A DNA stretch of 64,000 nucleotides from positions 1 through 64,000 of the forward strand of contig DAOUHB010000084.1 of the NCBI GenBank assembly GCA_034428935.1, given 5' to 3'. This stretch comes from JAAYZQ01 sp034428935 (GTDB taxonomy: Bacteria; Chloroflexota; Anaerolineae; JAAYZQ01). The notes below the pieces were generated by a model that did not search any database, was not told where the DNA came from, and saw only the letters and a list, made by a program, of their open reading frames with translations. Positions 7,981-16,326 of the stretch are shown piece by piece (the first letter of the stretch is position 1; every line of letters begins with the position of its first letter). Made by a program: the position numbers and the translations under genes.

Positions 7981-7998
7981 GCTGGCCCGCAGGCCAGC
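7981..7998. terminator. Hairpin between convergent genes
   Basis: GCTGGCC (7981-7987), loop CGCA and GGCCAGC (7992-7998) form a perfect 7-bp stem in the 57-bp gap between the Nudix gene and the leftward small membrane gene. There is no T-run on either side. Confidence 0.4.
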
Positions 7999-8035
7999 TC
8001 GCCGCCCCTGGGCGCGAGTCATCGCGCGTGTGGCG

Positions 8036-8263
8036 TCACAGCACGTCGCCGATGAGAACTCCCAGCAGCCCGACGATGATGCCCAGGTGCAACAACAGGT
8101 TACCGTCGGTCAGAAGAAAAAAGACCACCCCCCCGGGCCCTTCGCCAGGAACCAGGAAAAAGATCACCAGCCGCACCAAAAAGTTCAGAAACACCAGCCC
8201 TGCGCCGAGGAGCACCGGCAGTCCGCGCACCCTCTCCAGCCGATCGAGGAAATGACTCATCAT
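8036..8263 (-). CDS. Small hydrophobic membrane protein
   Basis: The 75-residue product has two strongly hydrophobic stretches (around residues 15-38 and 46-73) joined by a short PGEGPGG turn, so it is probably a two-helix inner-membrane protein. I recognise no family. GGAAGG precedes the start, and the gene begins 19 bp after the TPR-protein stop on the same strand. That supports a real, co-transcribed gene. A second in-frame ATG (8260) is equally possible. Confidence 0.65.
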   Translation of the reverse strand: MMSHFLDRLERVRGLPVLLGAGLVFLNFLVRLVIFFLVPGEGPGGVVFFLLTDGNLLLHLGIIVGLLGVLIGDVL

Positions 8264-8282
8264 CGTCGTCTACCTTCCCGCC

Positions 8283-9971
8283 CTAGTCGGCCATCACGCC
8301 CGTCGAAGCCTGGATCTGGCTGCTGAGGGACGGATCCAGCTCTACCGCCTTGTTGAGATCGCGGCTGGCGCGGTCGTATTCGCCCAGGCTGCCGTAGGCC
8401 AGGCCGCGGTTGTAGTAGGCAATGGCCAGGTTCGGGTCCAGGGCGACGGCGCGATCCAGGTCGTGGATGGCCTCGGCATACTCCCCGATCTTTTCCCGGG
8501 CCGAGCCCCGGCAGGCAAGCGCCCGGGCGTGTCCGGGGTCGAGATCCAGGGCATGCTCGTAATCCTCGATGGCGTGCCGGTACTCGCGCATGGCGGCCCG
8601 TGCCTGGCCGCGGGCATAGTATACCGCCGGGTTCTTGGGCTGGAGCTCGATGGCCCGGTCAAAGTCCGCGATGGCCTTGGCATGCTCTCCCATCTGAACG
8701 TAGACGTCACCTCGCGCCAGGTACGCCGGACCGAAGGAAGGCTCAAGCTCGATGACCCGCTCCAGGTCCACCAGGGCTTCTTCGTCCATCTGGAGCCGTG
8801 CGCGGACCCGCGCGCGTTCGTAAAAGGCCCGGTAGGACGTGGGTGCATGGCTGCACCCCAGGTCCAGGTCATTGAGGCCCCACTGCGAATCGCCGAGGGC
8901 AGCGCGGGCCACGCCCCGGGCGGTAAACGCCGCTGCATTCCGCGGCTGCAGCTCCAGGACCCGGTTCTGGTCCTGGAAGGCCTTGTCGTGCTCTCCCATC
9001 TCGGCATAGAGAAGCCCCCGGCGATAGTAGGCCTCCGCCAGGCTCCCATCCATGCGGATGGCTTTCCCATAGTCCTCCTGGGCGCGCTTGGCCTCGCCCA
9101 GTTGCTCGCGAACGATCCCGCGATAGAGGTACGCCCACGCGTTCTCGCCCGACTTGAGGGCGCGGTCCAGGTCCTGCAGTGCCGACTGGGGACGGCCCAG
9201 CTCCTGGTTCACCACCGCCCGGTTGATGAGGGCCGCGGCGTCGACCGGGGCCAACTCGGCGGCCTTGTTGTAATGCCGCAGGGCACGCTCGTACTGGCCC
9301 AGGCGATAGCAGGCCGATCCCAGCCGCAGGAGCTCGTCGGTCCGCTGCTGCGCCTGGAGAGCGCTCTGCGGCTTGCGTCCCGAAACAGAGCTGATGGTGT
9401 CGATGCGCTCGAGCTGGGAGATGATCTGCCGCCACTCGCCGCGGAGGTCTGCCGGCAGATCCGTGGCATCGGGCAGCACCTCTCGGCTGCGCAGAACGCC
9501 CGAGCTGGGGTCCGTACCCGCCGGCAGCTCCCGCGGCAGGCCGGAAGCTCGCTGCAGGCCCTCAAAGCGGGTCCACAGGCGGGCCTTTTCTTCGGAGATG
9601 AGATCTTCGCGAAGCTCCAGCTCGCCCCGCAGTGCGCGCCGCTCCTCCTTCAGCAGGGCCACCTCCTGGTTCAGCACCTCCAGCTCGCGGCTGTGCATTC
9701 GCTCCAGCCGGGTCCAATGCCGGTCAAAGGCGTTGCTGCGGCGTCCCAGGTTGAGCGCCCATACCAACTCGATGATGGCCACCAACAGCAGCGTGGCTAC
9801 CGGGCCCCAGCGGGCAATGTTGAGATCGATGACCAGGTACCGGAACCAGGCAGTGATGAGGTTCGGATGGGGCAACCACAGGCGCACCCATGGCCAGAAA
9901 ACCACGGCCAGGATGACCACCAGGGCAACGGCAACGCCCACGATCAGCAAGGTCCAGCGTCGTTTGTCCAT
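8283..9971 (-). CDS. Membrane-anchored TPR repeat protein
   Basis: A scaffold or adaptor protein of 562 residues. Two N-terminal membrane helices (about 7-29 and 52-74) are followed by a charged coiled-coil (about 85-130, rich in Glu, Arg and Leu). After a linker, roughly ten consecutive 34-residue tetratricopeptide repeats run to the C-terminus. The repeats show the usual A-Y/W-x-x-R-G-x2-Y...A-x2-D-x2-A-I/L-x-L-x-P pattern, for example AYYNRGLAYGSLGEYDRA. Such repeats bind partner proteins; the partner is unknown. The ATG at 9971 is chosen because it starts directly before the first membrane helix; longer readings add an unlikely Arg/Gln-rich extension. GGAGG lies 11 bases upstream, a little far. 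The last gene of the leftward block follows. Confidence 0.88.
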   Translation of the reverse strand: MDKRRWTLLIVGVAVALVVILAVVFWPWVRLWLPHPNLITAWFRYLVIDLNIARWGPVATLLLVAIIELVWALNLGRRSNAFDRHWTRLERMHSRELEVLNQEVALLKEERRALRGELELREDLISEEKARLWTRFEGLQRASGLPRELPAGTDPSSGVLRSREVLPDATDLPADLRGEWRQIISQLERIDTISSVSGRKPQSALQAQQRTDELLRLGSACYRLGQYERALRHYNKAAELAPVDAAALINRAVVNQELGRPQSALQDLDRALKSGENAWAYLYRGIVREQLGEAKRAQEDYGKAIRMDGSLAEAYYRRGLLYAEMGEHDKAFQDQNRVLELQPRNAAAFTARGVARAALGDSQWGLNDLDLGCSHAPTSYRAFYERARVRARLQMDEEALVDLERVIELEPSFGPAYLARGDVYVQMGEHAKAIADFDRAIELQPKNPAVYYARGQARAAMREYRHAIEDYEHALDLDPGHARALACRGSAREKIGEYAEAIHDLDRAVALDPNLAIAYYNRGLAYGSLGEYDRASRDLNKAVELDPSLSSQIQASTGVMAD

Positions 9972-10100
9972 GATGTCACTTGCCTCCACGCCTTGCCGCC
10001 TGCCGCGGAGCGGTTGTCGGGCGGGCTGCCGCTTGCTTTGCGCAGCGCGCGCGACCAACCCACTCTCTATGGCAGACTCCTTTCTCCATTCGCCAGTCTC

Positions 10101-11399
10101 TCAGATCAGGTAGGGCCGAACCTCTTCCAGCCAACGCCGGGGCAAATAGCCCTCGATGTTGGTGCCCTCTTCCCCGTGGGACATCTTGACCACGGTCCCC
10201 TGTTGGTGAAACAGCGCCGCCAGGTCGCCGCGATCGTAGGGCAGCCGGAGGGTCACGTACACCAGGTTCTCCTTGAGCATGTCCTCGACCTCTTGCAGGA
10301 GCTGCTCCAACCCCTGGCCCCGGGTCGCCGAGATGGCAACGCTTCCGGGATACTCCTCCAGCCAGTCGTCGAGAACCTCCCTGTCCTCCAGGCGGTCGAT
10401 TTTGTTCAGGGCATACAGCATGGGCCGGTCGATAACCTCCAAATCGGCCAGGGTATCCATCACCGCCTCACTCTGCTCCGAGACCTGGGGGTGGGTGATG
10501 TCCACGATGTGCAGGAGCAGGTCAGCCTCGTTGATCTCTTCCAGCGTGGCCCGAAAGGCCGCCACGAGCTGCGTCGGCAGCTTCTGGATAAAGCCCACGG
10601 TGTCGGAAAAGAGCGCCTCGCGCCCGCTGGGCAACAGCACGCGCCGCGTGGTTGGATCCAGCGTCGCAAAGAGCTTGTCCTCAACCAGCACCCCTGCCCC
10701 CGACAAGGCGTTGAGTAGCGTCGACTTGCCGGCGTTCGTGTAGCCGACGATGGCGATCACAGGAATGGCCGTCCTCTGGCGCTGCCGCCGGTGCAATGCC
10801 CGGTGGCGCCGCACCTGTTCCAGCTCGCCCTTGATCTGGGCTATCCTCCGGTTGATCTCGCGGCGGTCCGACTCTAGCTGCGTCTCGCCCGGGCCGCGGA
10901 GCCCGACGCCCCCGCTGCCACCCCGGGCCGCACCTCCGCCTGCCTGGCGCGCCAGGTGCGTCCAGGCACGCGTCAGGCGCGGGAGCCGATATTGGTACTG
11001 GGCCAGCTCCACCTGGAGCTGGCCCTCCCGCGTGCGGGCATGCTGGGCAAAGATATCCAGGATCAGGCTGGTGCGATCCAGCACCTTGAAGTCCTCACCC
11101 ATGAGCTCTTCCAGGTTGCGCAACTGGCGAGGCGACAGCTCCTCGTCCATGATCAGCACGTCACATGCCAGGTCGCGCCGCAACTCGACCAACTCTTCGG
11201 CCTTGCCCGAGCCCACAAGCGTGGCCGAATGATACTGATCCAGGCGCTGCCAGGTCTGGCCGGCCACCTCCAGCCCGGCTGTGCGGGCCAATTGGGCCAG
11301 CTCCTGGAGCGAGTCCTGGACGTCCCAGCCACCTTGCTGGCTCTTGAGCTGAACGCCGACCAACAGTGCCCGCTCGGCGGGCGCCTCGGTTTCAATCAA
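10101..11399 (-). CDS. hflX: Ribosome-associated GTPase HflX
   Basis: HflX is a translational GTPase that binds the 50S subunit and rescues or splits stalled ribosomes, especially under stress. The 432-residue product has the N-terminal HflX domain and a Gly-rich linker with GLRGPGETQLE, the family signature. A helical pair is followed by the G domain: G1 GYTNAGKST, G3 DTVGFI and G4 NKID. A short C-terminal domain follows. The start is a TTG (LIETEAP...), with AAGGAAAG about 11 bases upstream. Family alignment leaves no room for a much shorter start. It lies 21 bp after the aminotransferase stop, so the two are probably co-transcribed. Confidence 0.94.
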   Translation of the reverse strand: MIETEAPAERALLVGVQLKSQQGGWDVQDSLQELAQLARTAGLEVAGQTWQRLDQYHSATLVGSGKAEELVELRRDLACDVLIMDEELSPRQLRNLEELMGEDFKVLDRTSLILDIFAQHARTREGQLQVELAQYQYRLPRLTRAWTHLARQAGGGAARGGSGGVGLRGPGETQLESDRREINRRIAQIKGELEQVRRHRALHRRQRQRTAIPVIAIVGYTNAGKSTLLNALSGAGVLVEDKLFATLDPTTRRVLLPSGREALFSDTVGFIQKLPTQLVAAFRATLEEINEADLLLHIVDITHPQVSEQSEAVMDTLADLEVIDRPMLYALNKIDRLEDREVLDDWLEEYPGSVAISATRGQGLEQLLQEVEDMLKENLVYVTLRLPYDRGDLAALFHQQGTVVKMSHGEEGTNIEGYLPRRWLEEVRPYLI

Positions 11400-11420
11400 A
11401 GGTTTCCGACTTTCCTTTCC

Positions 11421-12599
11421 TTAAGCATTGACAGGGGCCCGGAGGTCCAGCTTCTTCAGGCGCTCCAGGCCCTCGCGGATCCGATCGGTGTCCGCCCCCA
11501 GCGAGATGCGCACGTAGCCTTCGCCCTGCTGGCCAAAGGCGGTGCCCGGGGTAATGCTGATCCCGGCCTCGTCGAGGACGCGGGTTGCCAGTTGGGCCGA
11601 GGTGTAGCCCCTGGGCACCCTGGCCCAGATGTACAAGCTGGCCTGCGGTATCTCGGCCTCCATCCCCAGCTCCGGCAGCACGTCCATGATCAGGTCGCGC
11701 CGCTCGCGATAGATCCCGTTGCGCTCCGTGAGCCAGCCCTGGTCGCCCGTGAGGGCCAGGACGGCGGCATCCTGGATGGCCCGGAACAGGCCCGAGTCGA
11801 TGTTGGTCTTGACCCGGGCCAGGGCACCCACGGCCACCGGGTTGCCCACGGCCATGCCCACCCGCCAGCCGGCCATGTTGTAGGTCTTGGACAGGGAGTT
11901 GAACTCCAGGGCAACGTCCCTGGCCCCCGGCACCTGCAGCAGGCTGGGTGCATCGTAGCCGTCGAACGTGACGTCGCAGTAGGGATTGTCGTGGCAGACC
12001 AACAGATCGTAGCGCCGGGCAAAGGCCACCACCTCTTCGAAAAACTCCAGGGGAGCGATGGCCCCGGTGGGGTTGTTGGGATAGTTCAGCCACAGCACCT
12101 TGGCCGCGGAGGCCACCTCGGCGGGGATGGCCTCCAGGTCGGGCAAGAAGCCCCTTTCCGCCGTCAGAGGAAAGCAATAGGGCCTGCCGCCGGCCAGGAA
12201 CGCGCCCATGGAGTAGGTCGGATAGCCGGGATCGGGCACCAGGACCGTATCGCCGGGATCGACAAAGGCCAGGGCCACGTTGGCGATGCCCTCCTTGGAA
12301 CCGATGAGGGGCACGACCTCCTTATCGGGGCTCAGGGAAACGTCAAAGCGCTGCTCGTAGTAGCGGGCCATGGCGCGCCGCAGCTCGGGCGTGCCGTAAT
12401 AGCCCCCATAGCCGTGGTTCGACGCCTTTTGCGCCGAGCGATAAAGGACGTCGGTGATATTGTCCGGGGGCGGCAGGTCGGGGCTGCCAATGTCCAGGCG
12501 AATGATGTCCACCCCCTGTGAAGCCAGCTCTTTCAGCCTCTCTCCGAGGCTGGCAAACACGTAGGCCGGCAAGCTTTCGAGGCGAGTTGCTACTTTCAT
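11421..12599 (-). CDS. Class I/II aminotransferase (LL-diaminopimelate aminotransferase-like)
   Basis: This is a cytoplasmic PLP aminotransferase of 392 residues. The cofactor lysine is K238 in SLSKTYNMAGWR. The N-terminus binds substrate (IRLDIGSPDLPPP), and the family blocks YGGYYGTPELR, PDPGYPTY and NYPNNPTGA are all intact. Proteins of this subtype are usually labelled LL-diaminopimelate aminotransferase, but related enzymes use alanine, aspartate or methionine, so the amino donor is uncertain. It begins 6 bp after the histidine kinase gene and ends 21 bp before hflX, so it lies in a leftward operon. No other lysine-biosynthesis gene is adjacent. The DapA-like domains at 4.4-7.3 kb lack the DapA arginine and should not be counted as lysine genes. 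Confidence 0.9.
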   Translation of the reverse strand: MKVATRLESLPAYVFASLGERLKELASQGVDIIRLDIGSPDLPPPDNITDVLYRSAQKASNHGYGGYYGTPELRRAMARYYEQRFDVSLSPDKEVVPLIGSKEGIANVALAFVDPGDTVLVPDPGYPTYSMGAFLAGGRPYCFPLTAERGFLPDLEAIPAEVASAAKVLWLNYPNNPTGAIAPLEFFEEVVAFARRYDLLVCHDNPYCDVTFDGYDAPSLLQVPGARDVALEFNSLSKTYNMAGWRVGMAVGNPVAVGALARVKTNIDSGLFRAIQDAAVLALTGDQGWLTERNGIYRERRDLIMDVLPELGMEAEIPQASLYIWARVPRGYTSAQLATRVLDEAGISITPGTAFGQQGEGYVRISLGADTDRIREGLERLKKLDLRAPVNA

Positions 12600-12605
12600 T
12601 CCTGT

Positions 12606-14474
12606 TTACTCTCCGTAAGCGATAGTTTGTTCATAGGGCTCTCGCGCCTGAAAGTCGCCCCAGGCGGAGCGAAGGGGCAAAAGGACGTGGAAATGGCTCC
12701 CGGGACAATGCGCCGGGTCGTGCCCGGAGCTCTCCACCCAGATGCGCCCGCCGTGGGCGTCGACGATGCCCTTGGCGATGGTCAGGCCCAGACCGGGCCC
12801 CGCCCCCATGAAGCGTGTCTTGCTGCTGGAGTGCAGGTCGGGGCTTTCCACGCGATAGAACTTGTCAAAGATGCGCTCCTGTTCCTCCAGGTCGATGCCG
12901 ACCCCCGTGTCCGAGACGACGACCTCGATAAAGGCCGGGCGGTCGGGCTGCGCCTCCAGGAGCCGGGCCGTCACGCAGATGCGCCCACCATCCGGGGTAT
13001 ATTTGATGGCGTTCCCGATGAGGTTGCCAAACACCTGGTGGAGCCGCAGGGCATCGCCTTCGATGTAGGGCAAATCCTGGAAGGGAGCGAGCTCGATGGT
13101 CTGCCGGCGCTCGCGGGCCGCATCCCTCCAATCGCGAAAGACCATGTCGATGATGTGATAGAGCGACGCCATCTCCATGTTCAGGGCCAGGACCTCGGTG
13201 TCGATGAGCGAGACGTCGATGATGTCCTCGACGATGGTCCGCAGGCGATCCACACCCTTGATGATGCCCGTCAACTGGCGCTCGACGGTCTCGGGAGGCA
13301 GTTGCTCAAGGCCACCTTCGGCCAGCATCTCGGCATAGCCCTGGATGAGGGTCAGCGGCGTCTTGAGCTCGTGGGCGGCGATGGCCACAAAGTCCGACTT
13401 TTTCTTGTTCAGCTTGCCCAGGTCGCGGTTGAGATGGGCCAGCTCTTCGGTCCGCTCTTGAACGCGCTGGTCCAGGTGCCGGTTCAGCTCCACCAGCTCC
13501 TCGTAGAGGCGCGCTTTGTGCAACGCCACGCCGGCCTGGTCGACCACCGACTGGGCCATTTCAAGGACGGCCGTCTCCAGGGGCCGGTCCAGCGCCAGGC
13601 GATCGAGGGTCACAACGCCCACGGGCCGGTCTTCGCCAGGGATGGGGATGGCCACGATGCTGCGCTTGGGAAACAGGGGGCCCAGGATCTCGTCGCCGGA
13701 ATCATACTGGCTCATCATCTGCAGCTTGCGCGATCGAAAGGCGCGGCCCAACACCGAGTGGTTCTCCTGGATGGGCAGGTATGCCCCGGTCAAGACCTGG
13801 GCATCGATTCCGCCGGCGGCGGCGACCGACAGCTCGTTGGCCTCTCGGTCAGCCAGCCAGACCGCGCACCGATCGATCTGGGGCAGCGACGCCAGGTTCT
13901 CTACGATGGCGGCAAACATCTGCTTCAGGTCCAGCGTGGAGCTCATGGCACGGGATACGTTGTACAGCACCCTCAGCCGCGAAAGAGCCCGGTCCGCCTC
14001 TTCGGTGGCCATGGCCAGCCGCCGCGCCATGAATTCGGTCTCTACCAACCGATCCGAGAGTAGCTTGCGGCTGGCGCGGGTAAACGCCTGCCCCAGGAGA
14101 CGCGAGCAGCCGTCAAAGACGGGCTCCAGGGTGCGCAGGTCGATAAGGGCACGCTCGGCAGAGCAGGATCGGATCAGGCGCTCCCAGATGAGCTCCTTCA
14201 GCAGAGACAGGATCTCCATCGTCTCGCCGAGCTGGAACTCTTCTTCGACGCGCGTCACGGCAATGCGGTCGATGACCTCCGACATGCGCCCCGGGTCCTC
14301 GGCGTCCACCGCCAGGACCAGGGCATGGTAAAAATCGGCAAAAAACTGCCGTTCCAGCTCCTTGGTCGTGAGCTTTCGATCTCGTTCTCCGCCCCGCGAG
14401 CGCACGAGCTTGATCCATTCCGGGGCAATGCTTCGCTCGTTCTCCCGCAGCCAGGCTGCCAAGGTCGTTCTCAT
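12606..14474 (-). CDS. GAF-domain sensor histidine kinase
   Basis: A soluble two-component sensor of 622 residues. The N-terminal 150 residues resemble an RsbR-type sensory domain (W-x-x-EN...PEWIKLV). They are followed by a helix, a GAF domain (about 180-325, with LPQIDRCAVWLAD and VGVVTLDRLAL) and a coiled-coil. The HisKA dimerisation helix carries phospho-acceptor His368 in AAHELKTPLT. The C-terminal ATPase domain has the N box GNLIGNAIKYTP, the G1 box SDTGVGID and the G2 box GAGPGLGLTIAKG. No membrane helix is present, so the signal is cytoplasmic. The ATG at 14474 has GGGGTGG upstream; longer in-frame starts (14492, 14510) are possible. The cognate response regulator gene ends 44 bp upstream. 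Confidence 0.93.
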   Translation of the reverse strand: MRTTLAAWLRENERSIAPEWIKLVRSRGGERDRKLTTKELERQFFADFYHALVLAVDAEDPGRMSEVIDRIAVTRVEEEFQLGETMEILSLLKELIWERLIRSCSAERALIDLRTLEPVFDGCSRLLGQAFTRASRKLLSDRLVETEFMARRLAMATEEADRALSRLRVLYNVSRAMSSTLDLKQMFAAIVENLASLPQIDRCAVWLADREANELSVAAAGGIDAQVLTGAYLPIQENHSVLGRAFRSRKLQMMSQYDSGDEILGPLFPKRSIVAIPIPGEDRPVGVVTLDRLALDRPLETAVLEMAQSVVDQAGVALHKARLYEELVELNRHLDQRVQERTEELAHLNRDLGKLNKKKSDFVAIAAHELKTPLTLIQGYAEMLAEGGLEQLPPETVERQLTGIIKGVDRLRTIVEDIIDVSLIDTEVLALNMEMASLYHIIDMVFRDWRDAARERRQTIELAPFQDLPYIEGDALRLHQVFGNLIGNAIKYTPDGGRICVTARLLEAQPDRPAFIEVVVSDTGVGIDLEEQERIFDKFYRVESPDLHSSSKTRFMGAGPGLGLTIAKGIVDAHGGRIWVESSGHDPAHCPGSHFHVLLPLRSAWGDFQAREPYEQTIAYGE

Positions 14475-14518
14475 CGCTCCACCCCGCAGCATCGGGTGGT
14501 GGGCACCCAATACACCGC

Positions 14519-14914
14519 TCAGACCCTCTCGGCTCGACCGTGTCCGGCCAGGACCCGCTCCACGCTACTGATCAACTCCTTTGGCCCAAAGGGCTTGGTG
14601 ATAAAGTCGTCCATACCGGCGATGTGCAAGCCCAGGACCCGGTCGATACTCTGCGCCTTGGCCGTCACGGCAATGACCGGGACCCCCTTGAGCACTTCGT
14701 CGGCCTTGATCTGGCGGTAAACTTCCCAGCCGTCGATGTCGGGCATCATCAGGTCCAGGAGGACGAGGTCAGGGGGGTTATCGCGCATGATCCGCAGGCC
14801 CTCCCGGCCGCCGATGGCACCCTCGACCTCAAAGCCCTGCCTGCCCAGGATCAACCGGATCAGTTCGATCATCTCCGGATGATCTTCGATGCACAACACC
14901 CGTTTGCTTTCCAC
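14519..14914 (-). CDS. Single-domain response regulator (CheY-like)
   Basis: This is a 131-residue receiver domain without an output domain. Phospho-acceptor Asp54 lies in LLDLMMPDIDGW, and the acidic pair EDH (in LCIEDHPEM), the AVTAKA switch residue and the KPF lysine are all in place. It starts at a GTG at 14914 that has GGGGAGG at good spacing; the longer open frame upstream has no similarity. The adjacent GAF histidine kinase (44 bp downstream) is the obvious phospho-donor. With no DNA-binding domain, its effect must run through protein contacts or a downstream partner not seen here. Confidence 0.92.
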   Translation of the reverse strand: MESKRVLCIEDHPEMIELIRLILGRQGFEVEGAIGGREGLRIMRDNPPDLVLLDLMMPDIDGWEVYRQIKADEVLKGVPVIAVTAKAQSIDRVLGLHIAGMDDFITKPFGPKELISSVERVLAGHGRAERV

Positions 14915-15000
14915 TGCTACCTCCCCGCACCGGCCCGTCGATGCCCCTGATGGGCGCGTGAGCCGGCATACCCTCCTCGCACCACGTACGCCGATGCCGG

Positions 15001-16092
15001 TTATGCTCCATAGGTACGAGTGGCTTCCTCGCCCCGCAACACGCGGAGCGCTCCCTGGGCTAGCGCCAGCATTTCGTCCTCGCCCGGGTACGCCAGGATA
15101 GGGGCGATCCACGCCACACGGTCCCGGATCCAGCCCAGGAGCACGTCGGAATGGGCCAGGCCCCCCGTAATGACAATGGCGTCGATCTGGCCCATGAGCA
15201 CGGTGGCCATGGCGCCGATCTCCTTGGCAATCTGGTAGGCCATGGCCTCGTAGACGAGGCGGGCGCGAGAATCGCCCGCCGTGATGCGCCGCTCCACCTC
15301 TACGGCGCTGTTGGTGCCCAGGTGGGCCACCAGCCCGCCGCGCCCGGCCAGCTTCTTGAACATCTTCTCATACGTCATCTCGAGGCCCTCGTAGGGCGCC
15401 ACGCCAAAGCACAGGCGCACCACGTCGCCCACCGGCAGCCCCCCCGCGCGCTCCGGGGCAAAGGGACCCGTGCCGTCCAGGGCCTGGTTCACGTCGATCA
15501 TGCGCCCGCGGCGGTGGGCAGTCACCGAGATGCCACCCCCCAGATGCACGACCACCAGGTTCAGCTCGCCGTACGGGCGGCCCAGGTCGGCCGCCGCCCG
15601 CCGCGACACCGCCTTCAGGTTCAGGGCGTGCGACAGGCTCTTGCGCTCGATCTCGGGCAGACCCGAGATGCGGGCCACGTCGTCAAACTCGTCAACGCAG
15701 ACGGGGTCCACGATAAAAGCCGGCACGCCCACGCGCCGGGCGATCTCGTCGGCCAGCAGCGCTCCCAGGTTGGACGCGTGCTCCCGCTCCTTGTCCCGCT
15801 GCCTCAGGCGCGCCAGCATCCTGTCGTTGACGCGGTAGGTACCGCTGGGAATGGGCGCCAGCAGCCCGCCGCGGCCGATGACGGCCGCCAGCGACGCAAG
15901 GGCAATGCCTCGCTCCTCCAGGAGCTTCAGGACAGCCTCCAGGCGGAACCCATACTGGTCCAGGATGTGCGGGTAGGCGGCGAGATCGTCGCTGGAGTGG
16001 CGTAGGCTCTCCACGAACAAAGGCTGCTCGTCCTCGTACACGGCAACCTTGGTAGACGTCGAGCCCGGATTGATGACCAGCAGGCGGTGCAT
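15001..16092 (-). CDS. buk: Butyrate kinase
   Basis: The enzyme converts butyryl phosphate and ADP to butyrate and ATP (or the reverse) in butyrate fermentation or branched-chain acyl metabolism. The 363-residue product belongs to the acetokinase (ASKHA) fold. It has the N-terminal phosphate loop INPGSTSTKVAVYED, IGRGGLL, the VVVHLGGGISV phosphate-2 motif and VITGGLAHS near the C-terminus. The ATG at 16092 has GGGGGG 4-5 bases upstream and starts exactly at the family N-terminus. A phosphotransbutyrylase gene, the usual partner, is not in the window. Two leftward promoters lie upstream, one ending in the palindrome shared with threonine aldolase. Related branched-chain fatty acid kinases cannot be excluded. 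Confidence 0.94.
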   Translation of the reverse strand: MHRLLVINPGSTSTKVAVYEDEQPLFVESLRHSSDDLAAYPHILDQYGFRLEAVLKLLEERGIALASLAAVIGRGGLLAPIPSGTYRVNDRMLARLRQRDKEREHASNLGALLADEIARRVGVPAFIVDPVCVDEFDDVARISGLPEIERKSLSHALNLKAVSRRAAADLGRPYGELNLVVVHLGGGISVTAHRRGRMIDVNQALDGTGPFAPERAGGLPVGDVVRLCFGVAPYEGLEMTYEKMFKKLAGRGGLVAHLGTNSAVEVERRITAGDSRARLVYEAMAYQIAKEIGAMATVLMGQIDAIVITGGLAHSDVLLGWIRDRVAWIAPILAYPGEDEMLALAQGALRVLRGEEATRTYGA

Positions 16093-16133
16093 GGAACCCC
16101 CCGATATGACCTGAGATTGGCTGCAATGTCCAC

Positions 16134-16162
16134 AGTGTACCACAAAAGCGAGCCGGGCTCAA
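16134..16162 (-). promoter_or_regulatory. Promoter candidate (proximal) for butyrate kinase
   Basis: Read leftward, TTGAGC (16162-16157), 17 bp, then TACACT (16139-16134). The start would be about 35 bases before the ATG. Confidence 0.45.
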
Positions 16163-16166
16163 GTCT

Positions 16167-16185
16167 GCCTGGCAGGCTGCCAGGC
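16167..16185. repeat. Palindrome sharing its arm with the one before threonine aldolase
   Basis: GCCTGGCAG, a central G, then CTGCCAGGC: a perfect 9-bp palindrome. The arm GCCTGGCAGCC also occurs at 1882-1892, in the same place relative to a -10 box. It lies between divergent butyrate kinase and beta-glucosidase promoters and could be an operator. Confidence 0.55.
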
Positions 16186-16186
16186 G

Positions 16187-16215
16187 AGTATAACACAGGC
16201 GCCCAAATTGAGCAA
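16187..16215 (-). promoter_or_regulatory. Promoter candidate (distal) for butyrate kinase
   Basis: Read leftward, TTGCTC (16215-16210), 17 bp, then TATACT (16192-16187). One base later comes the palindrome at 16185-16167. This copies the layout of the threonine aldolase promoter. Confidence 0.5.
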
Positions 16216-16242
16216 GAACTGGGCCGAGGCCAAGCGCCTCTC

Positions 16243-16271
16243 TTGACAAATGGCCCCAGGCATGGTATACC
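16243..16271 (+). promoter_or_regulatory. Promoter for the beta-glucosidase / cellobiose phosphorylase pair
   Basis: A consensus TTGACA (16243-16248), 17 bp, then TATACC (16266-16271). It predicts a roughly 50-base leader before the GH1 start at 16327. Confidence 0.7.
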
Positions 16272-16326
16272 GTGCCAGGGATGGCGCACGCCGCCCGACA
16301 TACATCCTGCAGCAAGGAGTTCACCC

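Noticed and set aside
8463..10718. 751-codon open frame on the plus strand
   Set aside because: It is antisense to the TPR protein and hflX, both well supported.
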